DNA from: Orenia metallireducens
GTDB taxonomy: Bacteria; Bacillota; Halanaerobiia; Halobacteroidales; Halobacteroidaceae
Assembly: GCF_001693735.1 (NCBI RefSeq)
Contig: NZ_LWDV01000008.1
Span: 124,001 to 188,000 of the forward strand
DNA: 64,000 nucleotides
Direction: 5' to 3'
The first letter of the stretch is position 1; every line of letters begins with the position of its first letter. The notes under the pieces are model-generated. The model saw only the letters and a program-made list of their open reading frames with translations. It was not told the origin of the DNA and searched no databases. A program made the position numbers and the translations under genes. Shown here in pieces: positions 63,864 through 64,000 of this stretch.

Positions 63864-64000
63864 ATGAAGAATTTGGTAGAATCTGATTTATATCAACAGA
63901 TTTCTGTATTGAAAGAGAAGTTATTGGATTATGATTTGAATATAAAGAAGAAGGAATTATTAAAGTTGAGTAAGCAACTTGATGAATTAATTTTAGAATA
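63864..64000 (+). CDS. Spo0E-like aspartyl-phosphate phosphatase, 5' part
   Basis: The visible 45 codons begin MKNLVESDLYQQISVLKEKL and reach LSKQLDELILE before the window ends. The two-helix pattern with SxxLDxLI is the Spo0E motif, in which the Asp assists dephosphorylation of Spo0A-phosphate. A complete Spo0E-like protein is only 50-85 residues, so most of it is seen. ATG 63864 follows AAGGGGGAG. Its position a few kilobases after spo0A fits a role in tuning sporulation. Confidence 0.8.
   Translation, partial: MKNLVESDLYQQISVLKEKLLDYDLNIKKKELLKLSKQLDELILE

Overview
The window reads as chromosomal DNA of an anaerobic, endospore-forming, low-GC Firmicute. The spoIIIA operon, spoIVB, spo0A and a Spo0E-like gene show sporulation. 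Several Na+-coupled transporter families (AGCS, NSS), a glycyl-radical enzyme and an NfnAB-type transhydrogenase point to an anaerobe that may live in saline habitats. My best guess is the Halanaerobiales (Halobacteroidaceae, Orenia-like); this is inferred from gene content, not from a search. All genes but one lie on the + strand.

Layout. 0-11 kb: mixed accessory genes (CreD-like protein, a broken esterase, a GIY-YIG/DUF123 protein, TetR plus MATE exporter, GH13 glucosidase, NudC, an SDR, and an aspartate 4-decarboxylase split by an in-frame stop). 11.2-23.5 kb: the conserved order spoIIIAA-AH, carboxylase genes (an OadA domain fused in frame to AccB, then accC), asp23, amaP, DUF2273, nusB and a Kae1-like gene. 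23.5-41.2 kb: an accessory block that separates nusB from folD. It holds alcohol dehydrogenase and aldo/keto reductase genes with a chimeric relic of both, nfnAB, a glycyl-radical enzyme with its activase, a transaldolase-like aldolase, gldA, a SorC-type regulator and a 1387-residue double DUF445 protein. 41.3-57 kb: the classic cluster resumes with folD, xseA, xseB, ispA, dxs, tlyA, nadK, argR, recN, spoIVB and spo0A, interrupted between xseA and xseB by an amidase-domain gene and a glycine-riboswitch-controlled symporter. 57-64 kb: steA, a MctB-like gene, a GT2 and a MraY-like gene, an NSS transporter with a 31-residue MetS-type subunit, a PepT-like peptidase and the start of a Spo0E-like gene.

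How the genes work together. The glycyl-radical enzyme, activase, aldolase and glycerol dehydrogenase form a polyol/dihydroxyacetone module. The two transcription units carry almost the same 21-nt element at the same distance downstream of their promoters, probably the target of the adjacent SorC regulator. The spoIIIA, spoIVB, spo0A and spo0E-like genes make this a sporulation-rich locus.

The most unusual non-coding feature is a family of interspersed elements. Several share imperfect terminal inverted repeats close to ATATTGCGACACTTTT but carry different cores. Three long copies (10.7, 12.7 and 54.2 kb) share a core with several hairpins whose arms change in a compensatory way between copies. 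Other copies hold palindromes of degenerate short words (AGTGACG/AGTAACA, CTCACCCTAACCCC, GAGCTATGAGCTGTG). One long copy is inserted inside the spoIIIA operon.
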